Below the pieces are notes generated by a model. It was given only the letters and a program-made list of their open reading frames with translations, searched no databases and was not told where the DNA came from. The translations under genes and the position numbers were made by a program. From positions 3,348,001 to 3,412,000 of the forward strand of contig NZ_LS483250.1 in assembly GCF_900465055.1 (NCBI RefSeq): 64,000 nucleotides of DNA, in the 5' to 3' direction. Positions 8,642-19,785 of this stretch are shown here, piece by piece (position 1 is the first letter of the stretch; the number at the start of each line of letters is the position of its first letter). Origin of the DNA: Moritella yayanosii. Its GTDB lineage: Bacteria > Pseudomonadota > Gammaproteobacteria > Enterobacterales > Moritellaceae.

Positions 8642-11359
8642 ATGTTAACTAATATAATTACAAAAATAGTCGGTAGCCGCAATGACCGCATTTTAAAAAA
8701 ATTGCACAAAGTTGTAAAACAAGTTAATCAATTAGAAGCAGATTTCGAAGCATTATCAGATGCAGAACTAAAAGCAAAAACAGTTGACTTTCAACAACGT
8801 GTAGCTGATGGTGAGTCACTTGATAGCATTTTAGCGGAAGCATTCGCGGTTGTTCGTGAAGGCTCTAAACGTGTATTTGGCATGCGCCACTTCGATGTAC
8901 AGTTACTCGGTGGTATGGTTTTAAATAATAATCAGATTGCCGAAATGCGAACCGGTGAAGGTAAAACCCTCACCGCAACCTTACCCGCCTATTTAAATGC
9001 CTTAACAGGTAAAAGCGTACATATTATTACCGTGAATGATTACCTTGCTGCACGTGATGCGGAATGGAACCGTGAACTATTTGAATTTTTAGGGTTAACC
9101 GTTGGTTTAAACATTTCTGGCATGGATAACATGGCCAAACGTGACGCTTATGCTGCCGATGTTACTTACGGAACCAATAATGAATTTGGTTTTGATTACC
9201 TGCGTGACAACATGGCGTTTGAACCGCAACAACGTGTTATGCGTCCGTTATACTACGCGGTAATCGATGAAGTGGATTCTATTTTAATTGATGAAGCACG
9301 TACCCCGCTTATTATTTCAGGTCCAGCTGACGATAGCTCTGACCTATACACTAAGATCAATACCATTATTCCATTGCTAGAACAGCAAGAGAAAGAAGAT
9401 ACCGAAGAATATACCGGTGATGGTCACTTCACGGTCGATGAAAAAAACAAGCAAGTATTACTGACTGAAAACGGTCAAATCATAGTTGAAGAAATGCTTA
9501 AAGAGCGTGGCTTATTAAGCAAAGAGGACAATTTATTCTCTGCGGCGAATATTTCATTACTACATCACATCAATGCGGCATTACGTGCGCATACGTTATT
9601 TGAAAAAGACGTGGATTATATCGTGAGTGATGAAGGCGAGATTGTTATTGTCGATGAACACACGGGTCGTACTATGCCGGGTCGTCGTTGGTCTGAAGGT
9701 CTACACCAAGCGGTAGAAGCACGTGAAGGTGTGAAGATCCAAAATGAAAACCAAACATTAGCATCGATTACATTCCAGAATTACTTCCGAATGTATGAGA
9801 AACTGTCAGGTATGACAGGTACAGCAGATACTGAAGCCTTCGAATTCCAATCTATCTATAACCTCGAAACAGTGGTAGTGCCAACCAATAAACCCATGAC
9901 GCGTAAAGATTTTGGTGATCTGGTTTATCTGACTGCTGCTGAGAAGCATGTTGCGATCATTGAAGATATCAAAGATTGTGTAGCAAGACAGCAGCCAGTG
10001 CTAGTGGGTACCGTATCTATTGAGAGTTCTGAACTGCTTTCGAAATTACTGAAAAAAGACAAGATCAAACATAACGTATTAAACGCCAAATTTCACGAAC
10101 GTGAAGCCGAAATTATTGCCGATGCGGGTCGTTCTGGCGCTGTGACTATTGCCACCAACATGGCTGGTCGTGGAACTGATATCGTATTGGGAGGTAACTG
10201 GCAAACCGAAATTGATGCGCTGAAGAATCCAACTGCAGCACAAATTGAGCATATTAAAGCCCAATGGCAAGTTCGTCACGAAGCTGTTCTTGCCGCGGGT
10301 GGTTTACACATCATCGGTACCGAACGTCATGAATCACGTCGTATTGATAACCAGTTACGTGGTCGTTCTGGTCGTCAAGGAGATGCAGGTTCAACGCGTT
10401 TTTACTTATCAATGACAGATCCTCTGATGCGTATTTTCACTTCAGACCGTATTACTGGCATGATGAAGAAACTGGGTATGGAAGAAGGCGAAGCGATTGA
10501 GCATAAGTGGGTAACGCGCGCGATTGAAAACGCCCAACGTAAAGTTGAAGGGCGTAACTTCGATATTCGTAAATCGTTACTTGAATTTGATGACGTCGCC
10601 AATGAGCAACGTAAAGTGGTTTATGAGCAACGTAACGAATTGATGGAAGCGGAAGACATCAGTGAAACCATGATCGCGATCCGTGAAGACGTGATCAATG
10701 CGGTAATGGATGCTTACATTCCACCCCAATCATTGCATGAAATGTGGGATATATCAGGTCTAGAACAACGTTTACGTGCTGATTTCATGCTGGAATTACC
10801 TATTCAGCAGTGGCTCGATGACGATACTAAGTTATACGAAGAAAAGCTCCGTGAACGTATCATGACAGCGGCTAATGACGCTTATGTAGCAAAAGAAGAT
10901 GCTGTGGGTGCACAAGTGATCCGTCAGTTTGAAAAAGCAGTAATGTTACAAACACTGGATGGTTTATGGAAAGAGCATTTAGCGGCAATGGATCATTTAC
11001 GTCAAGGTATTCATTTACGTGGCTATGCCCAGAAAAACCCGAAACAAGAATACAAGCGTGAGTCGTTTGAACTGTTTACTGAAATGTTAGAAAACTTGAA
11101 ATCAGATGTGGTTGGTGTGGTTTCTAAAGTGCAAGTGCAAGCGCCGGAAGACGTAGACGCAGTGGAAGCACACCGTCGCCGTGGCGAGTCATTACCACAG
11201 AACATGAGTCACGCAACAGCTGAAAACCAGCTAGCAGATAAATCGGCAACGGCTGAATCAGAAACATTTGTACGTAAAGGTCAGAAAATCGGTCGTAATG
11301 ATCCTTGCCCTTGTGGTTCCGGTGCTAAGTTTAAACAGTGTCATGGTAAATTAAAGTAA
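8642..11359 (+). CDS. secA: Preprotein translocase ATPase SecA
   Basis: Motor ATPase that drives unfolded preproteins through SecYEG. The 905 aa protein has Walker [10 protein letters not shown] near residue 102, the DEAD-like [28 protein letters not shown] in nucleotide-binding domain 2, and a C-terminal zinc motif [13 protein letters not shown] (about 889-901) that binds SecB and phospholipid. Length and domain order are normal. No SecM-like arrest peptide was seen upstream, so any secretion-dependent control must work differently here. Confidence 0.98.
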   Translation: MLTNIITKIVGSRNDRILKKLHKVVKQVNQLEADFEALSDAELKAKTVDFQQRVADGESLDSILAEAFAVVREGSKRVFGMRHFDVQLLGGMVLNNNQIAEMRTGEGKTLTATLPAYLNALTGKSVHIITVNDYLAARDAEWNRELFEFLGLTVGLNISGMDNMAKRDAYAADVTYGTNNEFGFDYLRDNMAFEPQQRVMRPLYYAVIDEVDSILIDEARTPLIISGPADDSSDLYTKINTIIPLLEQQEKEDTEEYTGDGHFTVDEKNKQVLLTENGQIIVEEMLKERGLLSKEDNLFSAANISLLHHINAALRAHTLFEKDVDYIVSDEGEIVIVDEHTGRTMPGRRWSEGLHQAVEAREGVKIQNENQTLASITFQNYFRMYEKLSGMTGTADTEAFEFQSIYNLETVVVPTNKPMTRKDFGDLVYLTAAEKHVAIIEDIKDCVARQQPVLVGTVSIESSELLSKLLKKDKIKHNVLNAKFHEREAEIIADAGRSGAVTIATNMAGRGTDIVLGGNWQTEIDALKNPTAAQIEHIKAQWQVRHEAVLAAGGLHIIGTERHESRRIDNQLRGRSGRQGDAGSTRFYLSMTDPLMRIFTSDRITGMMKKLGMEEGEAIEHKWVTRAIENAQRKVEGRNFDIRKSLLEFDDVANEQRKVVYEQRNELMEAEDISETMIAIREDVINAVMDAYIPPQSLHEMWDISGLEQRLRADFMLELPIQQWLDDDTKLYEEKLRERIMTAANDAYVAKEDAVGAQVIRQFEKAVMLQTLDGLWKEHLAAMDHLRQGIHLRGYAQKNPKQEYKRESFELFTEMLENLKSDVVGVVSKVQVQAPEDVDAVEAHRRRGESLPQNMSHATAENQLADKSATAESETFVRKGQKIGRNDPCPCGSGAKFKQCHGKLK

Positions 11360-11425
11360 TAACGATAACTCGCTATCAGTCATCGTCATTATTGGTGATA
11401 GCTAATAGACGTTAAAGTTAAAATT

Positions 11426-11460
11426 AAAAGCGTTAAAACAGCAATGTTTTAGCGCTTTTT
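11426..11460 (+). terminator. Rho-independent terminator-like hairpin after secA
   Basis: Arms of about 15 nt (11426-11440 and 11445-11459, one G-U pair) close a GCAA tetraloop, and the descending arm runs into TTTTT at 11456-11460. The hairpin is 66 nt downstream of the secA stop and 48 nt upstream of mutT, so it should separate most secA transcripts from mutT. Confidence 0.8.
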
Positions 11461-11507
11461 GTTAATTAAATTTAATACAATACAACTATCCAATAAGAGA
11501 ACTCATA

Positions 11508-11900
11508 ATGAAAGTCGTTCATGTTGCTGCCGGTATTATCGTTCGTGATCAGCAAGTCTTTATCAGTAAACGTAGCTCAGCGCAACACCAAGGTGATAAG
11601 TGGGAGTTTCCAGGTGGTAAGGTAGAGTCTGGCGAATCTGTGCTTGAGGCGTTAACCAGAGAGCTGAAAGAAGAAGTTAACCTTGATGTGATCAATGCGC
11701 AGGCATTTCATCAGTTAGAATTTGATTATGGCGATAAAATCGTGCAATTAGATTTCTATCTGGTCGATAAGTTTGCGGGTGTCGGCAGGGGACTTGAAGG
11801 ACAGCAAACGGCTTGGGTAAATATCAGTGAGTTAGCTGATTATACTTTTCCAGCCGCAAATCAAATAATTGTCGAGATGTTAATGGCTCAGTTTGCCTGA
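11508..11900 (+). CDS. mutT: 8-oxo-dGTP diphosphatase MutT
   Basis: Nudix hydrolase that cleans oxidised guanine nucleotides (8-oxo-dGTP to the monophosphate), preventing A:T to C:G mutations. The 130 aa length is typical. The Nudix box GGKVESGESVLEALTRELKE continues with EVNL (about residues 36-59) and has all the catalytic Glu/Arg positions of GX5EX7REUXEEXGU apart from a variable last Gly. The secA-mutT order is the same as in E. coli. The convergent yacG gene ends 31 nt downstream. Confidence 0.94.
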   Translation: MKVVHVAAGIIVRDQQVFISKRSSAQHQGDKWEFPGGKVESGESVLEALTRELKEEVNLDVINAQAFHQLEFDYGDKIVQLDFYLVDKFAGVGRGLEGQQTAWVNISELADYTFPAANQIIVEMLMAQFA

Positions 11901-11931
11901 GCCATTCAGCAATATATACCCAGTTAATAGG

Positions 11932-12117
11932 CTAATCGAATTCGTAACCTTTAGGTTGTGATTCTTGTGGTGAGGCATCTTCACCTGGAATGACACGTTC
12001 TCCACTTGCCCATTCGCCAAGATCAATCAGTTTGCAGCGTTCACAACAAAACGGGCGAAATTCGCTAGTGGCAACCCATTCAACAGGCTTTTGACAGGTT
12101 GGGCAATTTACTTGCAT
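11932..12117 (-). CDS. yacG: DNA gyrase inhibitor YacG (zinc protein)
   Basis: Small zinc-finger protein; the E. coli homologue binds GyrB and inhibits DNA gyrase. The 61 aa protein has the four expected cysteines, Cys5, Cys8, Cys24 and Cys28, with the conserved [20 protein letters not shown] segment. The acidic C-terminal tail is variable in this family. It is last in the minus-strand set pilA-pilB-pilC-pilD-coaE-yacG, a conserved gammaproteobacterial arrangement. Confidence 0.94.
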   Translation of the reverse strand: MQVNCPTCQKPVEWVATSEFRPFCCERCKLIDLGEWASGERVIPGEDASPQESQPKGYEFD

Positions 12118-12151
12118 GATTATTTCCTAAATAAACTGTACTTGAAAGTGG

Positions 12152-12757
12152 CTAGTCTGCCATGCCTGCCGTTGCTAACTCAAGAAATTTCTGATGTAAA
12201 ACTGCAACATCGCTTGTAAGCTGTTGACGGCCATTATTGACCACCACTGAGTCCGCGGCAGCAAGGCGTTGTTCACGCGTTGCTTGTGATTGTAATATCG
12301 CCTTAACTTGCTGTACAGATACGTTATCGCGTGCGATAGTTCGTGTTATCTGGACTTGTTCTTCAACATCAACAACCAGCACATGATCGCATAGCGTGGT
12401 GAGCTTGTTCTCAACTAGCAGTGGCACCACTAACAAGGTATAAGGGGAATTGCTGGCGGCTAATTGCGCTAATAATTCAGCACGTATCATCGGGTGTAAT
12501 AAATGATTTAACCACTGTTTATTGGCATTATTTGAAAATATTGTATCACGTAATAACGCGCGATTTAAGCTGCCATCATCTTGCAATATCTGTTCACCAA
12601 AATGCGTGCTTATCTGTTTTAAGCCATCACTGCCGATTGCAACCACTTCTCTGGCGACAATGTCAGCGTCGACTAAATTAATGCCTTGGGCTGCGATAAG
12701 AGCGGCGACCGTGGTTTTACCTGATGCGATCCCACCTGTTAATCCAACAACATACAT
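12152..12757 (-). CDS. coaE: Dephospho-CoA kinase CoaE
   Basis: Last enzyme of coenzyme A synthesis, phosphorylating the 3'-OH of dephospho-CoA. The 201 aa protein starts with the P-loop GLTGGIASGKTT (residues 5-16). The substrate region LVDADIVAREVV and the lid-region motif ARDNVS follow. It sits between pilD and yacG, 30 nt downstream of pilD, the usual order in gammaproteobacteria, and may be co-transcribed with the pilus genes. Confidence 0.96.
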   Translation of the reverse strand: MYVVGLTGGIASGKTTVAALIAAQGINLVDADIVAREVVAIGSDGLKQISTHFGEQILQDDGSLNRALLRDTIFSNNANKQWLNHLLHPMIRAELLAQLAASNSPYTLLVVPLLVENKLTTLCDHVLVVDVEEQVQITRTIARDNVSVQQVKAILQSQATREQRLAAADSVVVNNGRQQLTSDVAVLHQKFLELATAGMAD

Positions 12758-12787
12758 AGCGCTTACCTTAACAAGTTTGATTGAGTG

Positions 12788-13675
12788 TTAATAAACAAAG
12801 TTAACTAAATAAAAATCAACTAATTGATCGCCCCAGATAAGGTACAACCAGCCTGCGATGGCCAGATAAGGACCAAATGGAATAGGGTTGCCTTGAGTAT
12901 GTTTTTTTAATGCGATTTGGGTAATACCAATAATTGCGCCAGCAAAAGAAGATAACAGCACAATGGCTAAAATTGATTGCCAGCCGAACCAAGCACCAAA
13001 CGCAGCTAAGAGTTTGAAATCCCCATAACCCATGCCTTCTTTGCCGGTGAGTAATTTGAACCCCCAATACACAGACCACAGTGATAAGTAACCAACGATA
13101 GCGCCGATGATGGCATCGGATGGTGTTACCCAAGCATAATTAACGTTAATAAATAGACCTAACCACAATAATGGTAGCGTCATTTGATCGGGTAATAACA
13201 TTTTATCAATGTCGATAAAGGTCAGTGCGACTAAGGTCCAGGTTAAGATGAGTGCCCCAGCTAATTGAATGCCGTACGGGATATACACGGCGACCACGAG
13301 TGATAATAACCCGGTTAATAGCTCAATGCTTGGATAACGTGCTGAAATAGGATTGGCACAATTGCTACATTTCCCCCTTAATACTAGCCAGCTGATCACC
13401 GGGATATTTTCTAATGCCGTAATTTGATGATCACACTTAGGGCAAGCAGAGCGGGGTAACAATAAGTTAAATTTAGTGGTTTCAGGTCCTGTTTCAGCGG
13501 TTTTGCATTTATCACTAAAATAAACCGTGCACTCTTGTTTCCACTCGCGCTCCATCATGATGGGTAAGCGGTAAATCACCACATTTAAGAAACTGCCCAC
13601 TAACAGACCGAGAAGGGCAACTGATAACCATAATAGCCAAGGGGTGAGTTGAAAAAGAAGCGCTAAGTCTTGCAT
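12788..13675 (-). CDS. pilD: Prepilin peptidase / N-methyltransferase PilD
   Basis: Inner-membrane bifunctional enzyme that cleaves the leader of type IV prepilins and methylates the new N-terminal Phe. Several membrane helices are evident. The cytoplasmic zinc loop has two CxxC pairs (Cys78/81 and Cys103/106). The catalytic aspartates fall in FIDIDKMLLPD (about residues 153-163) and in the GMGYGDFK motif (about 214-221), so both activities look intact. At 295 aa it is full length. It probably also processes type II secretion pseudopilins if the genome has them. Confidence 0.96.
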   Translation of the reverse strand: MQDLALLFQLTPWLLWLSVALLGLLVGSFLNVVIYRLPIMMEREWKQECTVYFSDKCKTAETGPETTKFNLLLPRSACPKCDHQITALENIPVISWLVLRGKCSNCANPISARYPSIELLTGLLSLVVAVYIPYGIQLAGALILTWTLVALTFIDIDKMLLPDQMTLPLLWLGLFINVNYAWVTPSDAIIGAIVGYLSLWSVYWGFKLLTGKEGMGYGDFKLLAAFGAWFGWQSILAIVLLSSFAGAIIGITQIALKKHTQGNPIPFGPYLAIAGWLYLIWGDQLVDFYLVNFVY

Positions 13676-13762
13676 TAGAATTACCTGTACGAATCAAATT
13701 GATAGATAAATGTTAACTGAAATAAGATGATAGCAAACCCACTACAGAAAAGCTGTTAAAGC

Positions 13763-15019
13763 TTACATGATGCTACCCATTTTAAAGATAGGTAAATACA
13801 TCGCAATCACCAGACCGCCAATGATGACACCCAGTACCACCATGATCATCGGTTCGATTAAACTGGTTAAGCCATCGACGGCATCATCAACTTGTTGCTC
13901 ATAAATATGCGCAACTTTGGCTAACATATCATCGAGTGACCCAGACTCTTCACCGATCATCACCATTTGCGTCACCATGTCAGGGAATAAATTGGTTGAG
14001 CGCATGGCGATGTGCATTGGTAATCCGGCGATCACTTCATTACGCATTTCCATTACCGCATTTTTATAAACAATATTGCCCGATGCGCCTGCCGCAGAGG
14101 TTAGCGAGTCTACCAGGGGAATACCGGCTGCAAATGTGGTGGATAGCGTTCTGGCGAAACGTGCCAACGCGCCTTTATGCATGATTGGTCCAATTGCAGG
14201 GATCTTGAGGATAGTGCGTTCGGTGATATGTTTGACTTTCATTGAACGTTGATTCGCTTTAAGGTAAATAATCGGTATTCCAAATAATATGCCAATCACC
14301 AAATACCAAAATTGACTGACGAAATCAGAAATCGATAGCACAAACAAGGTGAAAGGCGGCAGTTCTGCGCCAAAACCGGCGAAGATGTCTTTGAACTGCG
14401 GTATGACATACAGCAATAAAATAAGCGTGACGATAGTCGCAACGGCGACTACCATAGCCGGGTAAAGCATGGCTTTTTTAATCTTAGATTTGAGTGCTTC
14501 GGCTTTTTCTTTATAGGTGGCGATACGATCATACATAGTGTCCAATGAACCTGATTGTTCGCCTGCGCTGATCAAATCACAATACAAATCATCAAAATAA
14601 ATGGGATGTTTGCGCAAGGTATTAGACAGCGATGTACCGGTAGACACCTCTGCTGCCACCTCGCCGATTAACGAGCGCATGGCGGGGTTGTCATTACTGC
14701 GGGCTATAATTTCTAAACTTTGCACCAAGGGCACACCGGCATTCAGCATGGTGGAAATCTGTCGTGATATGAGGGCAATGTCCATCGCTTTAATTTTTTT
14801 GCTACCGACAGAGAACAAGCCTGTTGATTTGCGCTTGGCTTTTAAAACGTTGATACCCTGACGGCGAAGTTCTACCTTCAGGTTACTGATGCTTTCTGCT
14901 TGCATTTCACCACTGACTTTTTTGCCTTTACGGTTAACGCCTTGCCAGTGATACGGATAGCGTTTTTTTACTGCTGATGGTTTGCGACGATTATGGGTTG
15001 TTTTGGTTACTGCGACCAT
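13763..15019 (-). CDS. pilC: Type IV pilus inner-membrane platform protein PilC
   Basis: Polytopic inner-membrane platform that couples the PilB and PilT ATPases to pilin assembly. The 418 aa protein has two T2SF domains, with the conserved RQISTMLNAGVPLVQSLEI in the first and FARTLSTTFAAGIPLVDSL in the second, and membrane segments near residues 180-250 and at the C-terminus. A basic N-terminus (RKPSAVKKRYPYHWQG) is typical. It lies between pilB and pilD with short gaps. Confidence 0.95.
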   Translation of the reverse strand: MVAVTKTTHNRRKPSAVKKRYPYHWQGVNRKGKKVSGEMQAESISNLKVELRRQGINVLKAKRKSTGLFSVGSKKIKAMDIALISRQISTMLNAGVPLVQSLEIIARSNDNPAMRSLIGEVAAEVSTGTSLSNTLRKHPIYFDDLYCDLISAGEQSGSLDTMYDRIATYKEKAEALKSKIKKAMLYPAMVVAVATIVTLILLLYVIPQFKDIFAGFGAELPPFTLFVLSISDFVSQFWYLVIGILFGIPIIYLKANQRSMKVKHITERTILKIPAIGPIMHKGALARFARTLSTTFAAGIPLVDSLTSAAGASGNIVYKNAVMEMRNEVIAGLPMHIAMRSTNLFPDMVTQMVMIGEESGSLDDMLAKVAHIYEQQVDDAVDGLTSLIEPMIMVVLGVIIGGLVIAMYLPIFKMGSIM

Positions 15020-15095
15020 GAGGCTATCCTTAGCGAATGGTGGACGATAAAATCCTTATTAATAAACAGAGGGGCTGCTTAATTATTATGGCGTC

Positions 15096-16799
15096 TTAAT
15101 GACTGGTGATACGTTCAACTTCAAGCAAACTGGTGATCCCGTCTATGACTTTGTTTAATGCGGATTGGCGTAAGGTATCCATGCCTTCCTGCTGAGCTTG
15201 ATCGTGGAGTGCCATGGAGTTACTGCCGGTTAAGATCATCCGTGAGATCGTATCAGACATGGGCATGACTTCGTAGATCCCCACGCGACCTTTATAACCC
15301 TTGGTGCACTGGTTACAACCGACGGCTTTAAACGGGGTAATGCCGTGATCAATTTGTGGTTGACTAAAGCCAAATTTAGCTAATTCACTTGCCGGAATAT
15401 CTTCCTGTTGTTTACACTCATTACAAAGCCGACGACCAAGGCGCTGAGCGATGATCAAGCTGACGGATGAACCAATATTATAAGCCGGCACCCCCATATT
15501 TGATAAACGGGTCAGAGTTTCTGCGGCGGAGTTGGTATGCAATGTCGATAACACTAAATGACCGGTTTGCGCGGCTTTGATGGCAATCTCTGCTGTTTCT
15601 ATATCGCGGATCTCACCGACCATTACCACATCTGGATCTTGACGTAAGAATGAACGTAATGCGACGGGAAAAGTAAGTCCTGCTTTGAGGTTGATCTGCA
15701 CCTGATTAATGCCGCTGAGATTGATCTCGATAGGATCCTCGGCGGTGGAGATGTTACGTTCCACGGTATTCAGAATATTTAATCCGCTGTACAAAGACAC
15801 GGTTTTACCACTACCGGTTGGTCCGGTGATCAGGATCATGCCTTGCGGTTTGGTGAGTGCTTTAAGATAGAGCGCTTTTTGTTTTTCGTCATAACCGAGT
15901 ATATCGATATTGAGACTGGCTTGGTTGGAATCTAAGATCCGCATCACTACTTTTTCACCCCACATGGTGGGTAGGGTGCTGACACGTAGATCAATGGATT
16001 TATTCTTGGATAATTTTAATTTTATCCGCCCATCTTGTGGCACTCTGCGCTCGGCAATATCTAATTTGGCCATGACTTTCAAACGCGCGGAAAAGCGCAT
16101 GGCTAAGTTAACCGGTGGCGATACCATTTCATGTAAGATCCCGTCAATACGAAAGCGTACGCGATATTTAAACTCATAGGGTTCGAAATGAATATCAGAG
16201 GCGCCTTTTTTAATCGCATCGAGTAGAATTTTATTCACAAATTTAACGATTGGCGCGTCATCCGCGCCGTCTTTACTTTCTTGCTCTAAACGTGACTCGC
16301 TATTATCCACTTCCAAGTCACCGATATCGGCATCATTAAGATCGCCTAGGGCATCAATATCACTTTCTAATACAGTGTCTAAGGCTTTTTGTAATTGTAG
16401 TTCATCAACCAATAGAACTTCGGTATGTAAACTAAAGCTAAAGGCAAACTCTTCTAGTGCGCTTACATTTGTTGGATCTGACATCGCTAGGTATAGAGTT
16501 TGGCCCTGCATATAAATAGGTAAGGCATGATGTTTCTCAATGAGTTTTTCATTGAGCAGATTATCGGGGATTTCTTCGAGATTAAAGGTATCTAAGTCGA
16601 GCAGTGGCACGCCGTATTCACGTTCTAATAATTGCGCTAATATTTGACTGTCGATGATACTATTGTCGACGATATAAGTCGTGAAGGCTTTACCTTCCTG
16701 TTTGGCGCTTTGCAGAAGTTGTGGGATCTCTTCTACATCGAGGTATGAATGTGCGACCAGGCTATGTGCCAGGCCGCTCGCGTTATGCTGGTGTGGCAT
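15096..16799 (-). CDS. pilB: Type IV pilus assembly ATPase PilB
   Basis: Hexameric cytoplasmic ATPase that powers pilus extension. The 567 aa protein has an N-terminal MshEN-type domain (a c-di-GMP-binding fold in some relatives; binding here is untested), Walker A GPTGSGKT near residue 326, the Asp box [16 protein letters not shown], the His box [17 protein letters not shown], and a tetracysteine zinc site made of CNECKQQ and CNQCTKG (about 457-500). It starts 6 nt downstream of pilA, so the two are likely co-transcribed. Confidence 0.96.
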   Translation of the reverse strand: MPHQHNASGLAHSLVAHSYLDVEEIPQLLQSAKQEGKAFTTYIVDNSIIDSQILAQLLEREYGVPLLDLDTFNLEEIPDNLLNEKLIEKHHALPIYMQGQTLYLAMSDPTNVSALEEFAFSFSLHTEVLLVDELQLQKALDTVLESDIDALGDLNDADIGDLEVDNSESRLEQESKDGADDAPIVKFVNKILLDAIKKGASDIHFEPYEFKYRVRFRIDGILHEMVSPPVNLAMRFSARLKVMAKLDIAERRVPQDGRIKLKLSKNKSIDLRVSTLPTMWGEKVVMRILDSNQASLNIDILGYDEKQKALYLKALTKPQGMILITGPTGSGKTVSLYSGLNILNTVERNISTAEDPIEINLSGINQVQINLKAGLTFPVALRSFLRQDPDVVMVGEIRDIETAEIAIKAAQTGHLVLSTLHTNSAAETLTRLSNMGVPAYNIGSSVSLIIAQRLGRRLCNECKQQEDIPASELAKFGFSQPQIDHGITPFKAVGCNQCTKGYKGRVGIYEVMPMSDTISRMILTGSNSMALHDQAQQEGMDTLRQSALNKVIDGITSLLEVERITSH

Positions 16800-16805
16800 T
16801 AGGGC

Positions 16806-17246
16806 TTAGCAGTAACCTAGAGAATCACAACCACCGCCAGATATCCAAGTTACTCGACCTTGACTTACTGTGCCTGTGAGCGTGTATGTAACCGCAGTGG
16901 TATCATTATTTGATGCGGTAATGACAATATCTTTTGAGGAGAGACTTAATGCTATTGATTTTAATTCGACAGAAGCTGCAGGTGCTGATGGAATACCTTT
17001 TTCGCCAAGTTCACCACAGCCTGCTGCAGTCAATTTGAATTCAGTAATACCTTCGATTTGCGCACAAAGTTCAATACCTGTTTTGATCGGTGCTGTTGCA
17101 GCTACCACTTCCGTGAATTTTGCTCGGTCAGTATAGTTCTGATAAGCAGGCATACCAATGCCGGCCAAGATTGCTACAATCGCGACGACGATCATCAATT
17201 CAATTAACGTAAAACCTTGTTGTTGTGCTTTCTGTTGTACTCTCAT
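16806..17246 (-). CDS. pilA: Type IVa major pilin PilA
   Basis: Structural pilin subunit. A short basic leader ends in Gly11, followed by Phe12-Thr-Leu-Ile-Glu and a hydrophobic N-terminal helix ([20 protein letters not shown]), the classic type IVa prepilin pattern, with Glu5 of the mature protein present. The 146 aa length is typical. Two cysteines near the C-terminus ([10 protein letters not shown]) probably close the D-loop disulfide. AAGGA lies about 9 nt before ATG. I looked for a -24/-12 sigma-54 promoter upstream and did not find a convincing one. Confidence 0.95.
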   Translation of the reverse strand: MRVQQKAQQQGFTLIELMIVVAIVAILAGIGMPAYQNYTDRAKFTEVVAATAPIKTGIELCAQIEGITEFKLTAAGCGELGEKGIPSAPAASVELKSIALSLSSKDIVITASNNDTTAVTYTLTGTVSQGRVTWISGGGCDSLGYC

Positions 17247-17636
17247 TTTTTATATCCTTATAAAATTAGCTAATAGTCCTTTAGTCATCAAATGGTATGA
17301 GGTATCTGATGAGTTAATTTATTTAAACCCTGATTTAACATTTTGTACACACTTATTTAACGATCCAGGTCAAGTTATAAGGCAATACGTCGAAATAACC
17401 CGTTGATTTGTTGATATATAATTATCTTGTACTAAGTGTTTGTAGGGTAAGTGAGGTGATTAGAGCGTTATTACTAGATGAATAACTAAAATGCGTGGTG
17501 CTATATAGTCGTTCATTTTATTTTTGCAGTCTGATTTAGAGTATAAAAAAAGCACTACTCCTTACGGGGTGGTGCTTGCGATTGAACTATTTCTTTAGAA
17601 TTACGGCTTTAGAGCTGGCTTAGGTAATTTATAAGC
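17247..17636. other. 390-nt gap upstream of pilA, downstream of nadC
   Basis: AT-rich intergenic stretch holding the pilA promoter region (unresolved) and the nadC terminator hairpin at 17544-17575. I see no open frame with a credible start and ribosome site, and no RNA gene. Confidence 0.6.
17544..17575 (-). terminator. Rho-independent terminator of nadC
   Basis: Read on the minus strand, an 11-bp stem (17551-17561 with 17565-17575, including G-U pairs) is followed by seven T residues. It lies about 60 nt after the nadC stop, and so separates nadC from the pilA operon. Confidence 0.82.
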
Positions 17637-18503
<867 letters not shown>

Positions 18504-19010
18504 CTAATACTCACTTAAGGTGAGGGTTTTGCCTTGCTGGACTAATTTAACTTGTTTCAATGCATTCATACCAAGCAGAATAATATCACCTTGCATGTAG
18601 GGATTGATATTCGCACTTAGGTCGTAGAAGATCAGTTCACCAATAGCTAAATTATCGAGGCGTGTTGAAAATACCTCGATCACACCATTGGCAGTATTCA
18701 CAGATTGACTATAACCAGCCTCGAGGCCAATTTTTTCGGCGATACTTGCTGGTATCGACACCTGTGTTGCGCCGGTATCGAGTAAAAATTTTACCTGATA
18801 ACCGTTTATATAACCATTAGTAACATAGTGTCCGACGCGATTTTGTTGCAAAATAACCACGGCATTGCCATTTTGTCGATAACTTTTAGGCCGGGTATTT
18901 GGGTTTTCTTGCTTGGCTAAATAATCATTAAAGAATAAGGTCATGACAATTAACCCACTGATCCAGGCGATGTAAGTCATGGCTTTGGCGATTTTTTGAT
19001 TTCCATCCAT
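18504..19010 (-). CDS. Retropepsin-like clan AA aspartic protease, membrane-anchored
   Basis: Predicted single-domain aspartic protease that would act as a dimer. From the ATG at 19010 (GGAG 8 nt upstream) it has 168 aa. A more upstream in-frame ATG at 19052 lacks such a site and lies inside a dispersed repeat, so I prefer 19010. One membrane segment near residues 12-30 is followed by a periplasmic domain with the active-site motif FLLDTGATQVSIP (Asp near residue 76) and the flap-like region. It matches the bacterial family often labelled TIGR02281; its substrate is unknown to me. Confidence 0.8.
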   Translation of the reverse strand: MDGNQKIAKAMTYIAWISGLIVMTLFFNDYLAKQENPNTRPKSYRQNGNAVVILQQNRVGHYVTNGYINGYQVKFLLDTGATQVSIPASIAEKIGLEAGYSQSVNTANGVIEVFSTRLDNLAIGELIFYDLSANINPYMQGDIILLGMNALKQVKLVQQGKTLTLSEY

Positions 19011-19037
19011 TGTCTTTCTCCATACTATGTCAGCCAA

Positions 19038-19057
19038 TCTCTGATATAGCATCTTGA
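19038..19057 (-). repeat. Copy 1 of a dispersed 20-bp repeat core
   Basis: Exact copy, on the minus strand, of TCAAGATGCTATATCAGAGA, also found at 20775-20794 (minus) and 58442-58461 (plus). Flanking bases resemble the left arm of the hairpin at 58428-58496, but the right arm is not recognisable, so it looks like a decayed half element. Confidence 0.75.
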
Positions 19058-19220
19058 ATTAGCGTGGGGATAAAGCGGGTTAATTTATTTTACTGGCTTC
19101 GCTTTGTATTTTACTGACGTCACTATGTTATTGCTAACGATATCATTGTAAAGTGAAGCAATGGTGAGTGGTAGTCTTGCATAGCATTAAATTCGATTAT
19201 AGTCAGAAGGTGTAAATATC

Positions 19221-19784
19221 GTGGTAAATAGACAACCAAGGTCAGATTTATTGGCAAATGCACAGTTTTTGGCATCGCCACATTATGATGATCGTCCGAT
19301 GGACGCTGATATTGATTTATTAGTCATCCATTGTATCAGTTTACCACCAGAGCAATATGGCGCTGACTATGTTGAAGATTTTTTTATGGGTAAACTCGAT
19401 TGCAGTCTGCACCCTTATTTTCAGCAGTTAATTTCGGTGCGGGTATCTGCACATATATACATTAAACGTGACGGGCAATTGATCCAGTTTGTGCCGTTGG
19501 CTAAACGCGCCTGGCATGCTGGACTGTCAGCATTTGCTGGTCAATCTCGTTGTAATGACTTTTCTATTGGTATCGAACTGGAAGGGGATGTTAATCATGC
19601 ATATACATCCATGCAGTATCAATGCTTAGCGACGGTCACAGCGGACATCCAGCAAGGCTACCCTTTAATTACCCGAGATCGTATTACCGGTCACAGTAAT
19701 ATTGCCCCTGCTCGCAAAGATGATCCGGGACCGCATTTCGACTGGTCACATTATTTTTCGTGCTTAGATCTGAAGGACAATTAA
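19221..19784 (+). CDS. ampD: 1,6-anhydro-N-acetylmuramyl-L-alanine amidase AmpD
   Basis: Cytoplasmic zinc amidase that cleaves anhydro-muropeptides during cell-wall recycling; in bacteria with AmpR/AmpC its loss induces beta-lactamase. Starts at GTG with AGAAGG about 10 nt upstream. The 187 aa protein carries the expected zinc ligands His37 (LLVIHCIS), His158 (TGHSNIAP) and Asp168 (DDPGP), with catalytic Glu119 (GIELEG) and Lys166. It is 1 nt from ampE, so the pair is an operon as in E. coli. Confidence 0.95.
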   Translation: MVNRQPRSDLLANAQFLASPHYDDRPMDADIDLLVIHCISLPPEQYGADYVEDFFMGKLDCSLHPYFQQLISVRVSAHIYIKRDGQLIQFVPLAKRAWHAGLSAFAGQSRCNDFSIGIELEGDVNHAYTSMQYQCLATVTADIQQGYPLITRDRITGHSNIAPARKDDPGPHFDWSHYFSCLDLKDN

Positions 19785-19785
19785 G

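Noticed and set aside
17247-17520. Sigma-54 promoter for pilA
   Set aside because: No sequence close to TGGCAC-N5-TTGCA was found on the minus strand upstream of pilA.
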